Below, piece by piece: positions 63,044-64,000 of a stretch of 64,000 nucleotides of DNA (its first letter is position 1; each line of letters opens with the position of its first letter). Position numbers and translations under genes: made by a program. Source of the stretch: Gottfriedia acidiceleris. GTDB lineage: Bacteria > Bacillota > Bacilli > Bacillales > Bacillaceae_G. The stretch spans positions 3,658,001 to 3,722,000 of the forward strand of contig NZ_CP096034.1 of the NCBI RefSeq assembly GCF_023115465.1, given 5' to 3'. The notes under the pieces were generated by a model that was given only the letters and a program-made list of their open reading frames with translations, searched no databases and was not told the DNA's origin.

Positions 63044-63497
63044 TCAATTATCTTTTACGATAAAATGATTTTCGGTTGAAACTTCCTTTAATTTTTTCCG
63101 CAAAAATTCAGGGTATAATTCAATTTCTTCAAGATTATCTATACTCACCCATTTAATAATTAATCGATTACCCTCCTTACCTTAAAATGATTCATTCATT
63201 GAATTCTCTGCCTTTATTTTAAAGTAAAAACCAACTTCGTGAATATCATTTCCTTTATAAGAAAAGAAATTTTCTACCGTCCACATCATTTGATCAATTT
63301 CAATTTCTTTTCCTAATTCTTCATTGAACTCCCTTTTTAAACTAAATGTGACTCTTCATTTAATGTTATTCTATCACCCGGTAAGGACCAAATTGTATCA
63401 CTTGCTAGTCTATGAATTAAGACATGCCATTTTAAATCTAAATACCTGCTACCCTTATATTAAATACTTTGTTCTCTGACTTTAATACAACATCCAT
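63044..63497 (-). pseudogene. Decayed Nudix hydrolase gene
   Basis: From an ATG at 63497 the minus strand reads KVFNIRVAGI, then meets stops (TAG and TAA) where a frame change would continue the protein. Next come WHVLIHRLASDTIWSLPGDR and ITLNEESH, a frameshift, then LKREFNEELGKEIEID (the Nudix REFxEELG core) and a premature TAA near 63181 before the C terminus, ending TGA at 63044. At least three lesions, so it is dead. Confidence 0.85.
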
Positions 63498-63519
63498 TAT
63501 TAAGACCTGACCTTCCATG

Positions 63520-64000
63520 TTATTTTGCGGCTTTTTCAACTAAATGAACCCCTCCAACCCACCAGTCTATTCCATTTAAATTCATTCGATTTGCTTTTAC
63601 CGTTAGTACGTCTAATCCCCATTTAGTTAATGCAATTTTTGCTTTTGGGTTATGTTGCTTATAACTTGGTAATTCACTGTCACTACTTATTAAAGGGTAA
63701 TCACCTTTCATTAATTCATTTAAAATTGCTGCGAAATATAAATCGCTTAATCCATCATTAGTTCTTTGTCTAACAAGTTTATTAAATAGTTCTGCAAAGG
63801 AGTTAATACCTTCATTGATCATTGATAATGCTAAAAATTCAACTTCATTTAACCCATTCTGCTGAGAAGGAAAATATGTCATATGACTTAATAAAGCCTG
63901 TTTTAGAAACGGAAGCGCATGACATTTTTGAATAAAATCTTCAAGTTCATCTAGATTATTTGAACAATAAGCTTTCCATCCAGCACATGCTTCTTCTATT
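63520..64000 (-). CDS. DUF1835/DUF3658-like protein, C-terminal part (runs off the window)
   Basis: The frame is open from the stop at 63520 to the window edge, so at least 160 residues and no start is visible; the ATG at 63882 is internal. It contains LPFLKQALLSHMTYFPSQQN, then NEVEFLALSMINEG and the C-terminal NLNGIDWWVGGVHL, which recall the C-terminal part of Bacillus DUF1835/DUF3658 proteins. That match is from memory and moderate. Function unknown. Confidence 0.6.
   Translation of the reverse strand, partial: IEEACAGWKAYCSNNLDELEDFIQKCHALPFLKQALLSHMTYFPSQQNGLNEVEFLALSMINEGINSFAELFNKLVRQRTNDGLSDLYFAAILNELMKGDYPLISSDSELPSYKQHNPKAKIALTKWGLDVLTVKANRMNLNGIDWWVGGVHLVEKAAK

Overview
The window is chromosomal DNA from a low-GC, spore-forming Firmicute of the Bacillaceae. 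Evidence: very AT-rich intergenic DNA, GGAGG-type ribosome sites with frequent TTG and GTG starts, U-tailed hairpin terminators, and Bacillus-type genes (Gmad2 lipoprotein, ComB-type phosphatase, PCYCGC lipoprotein, cadCA, Rieske-type oxidoreductase). Genus and species cannot be fixed from the sequence alone.

Layout. 1-13 kb: a sugar-nucleotide-type epimerase and two very large secreted subtilases with dockerin, Fn3 and Ig-like C-terminal domains. Between them lies a decayed piece made of a third subtilase joined to a second epimerase, the trace of a tandem duplication. 13-21.7 kb: a phosphoesterase, a LysE exporter, a PTS EIIC-like membrane protein, an argF-argG-argH operon with two ARG-box-like sites over its promoter, Dps and a nucleotidyltransferase. 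22-33 kb: housekeeping and accessory genes, a GC-rich structured repeat between two hairpins, and a cadC-cadA metal-efflux operon whose two operators are legible. 33-38.9 kb: a frameshifted tnpB with a possible omega RNA, an alpha and a beta carbonic anhydrase, an aldo/keto reductase and an AlaX-type editing protein. 39.1-40.6 kb: an intact IS3-family element with an A6G slippery site, inserted in the loop of the terminator of a two-component operon. 40.6-52.5 kb: that OmpR/histidine kinase pair, transporters, acetyltransferases, a Rieske-FAD oxidoreductase, an HPRT, a Nudix enzyme and a 2-phosphosulfolactate phosphatase. 52.5-54 kb: rtcB, the RNA-ligase gene, split by about 270 nt that carry the group I intron core signatures. 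54.8-58.3 kb: a four-gene nicotinamide-to-NAD operon with overlapping genes. 58.4-64 kb: a small membrane protein, an amine oxidase, an AlkA-type glycosylase, a DMT exporter and decayed excalibur and Nudix genes.

The strongest unusual signal is the apparent self-splicing group I intron without a homing endonuclease, lying in the metal-binding active-site motif of the RNA ligase RtcB. P, Q, R and S elements, a 9-bp P1 with U.G pairs at the 5' splice site, a P3, and a GAAA-capped P9 can all be read directly. Without splicing, RtcB would stop after about 72 residues. The exact 3' junction is the one unresolved point.

The window also shows genome wear: at least seven degraded genes or gene fragments (subtilase, epimerase, VOC, tnpB, excalibur, Nudix, a small unknown gene) and several dispersed or tandem non-coding repeats.
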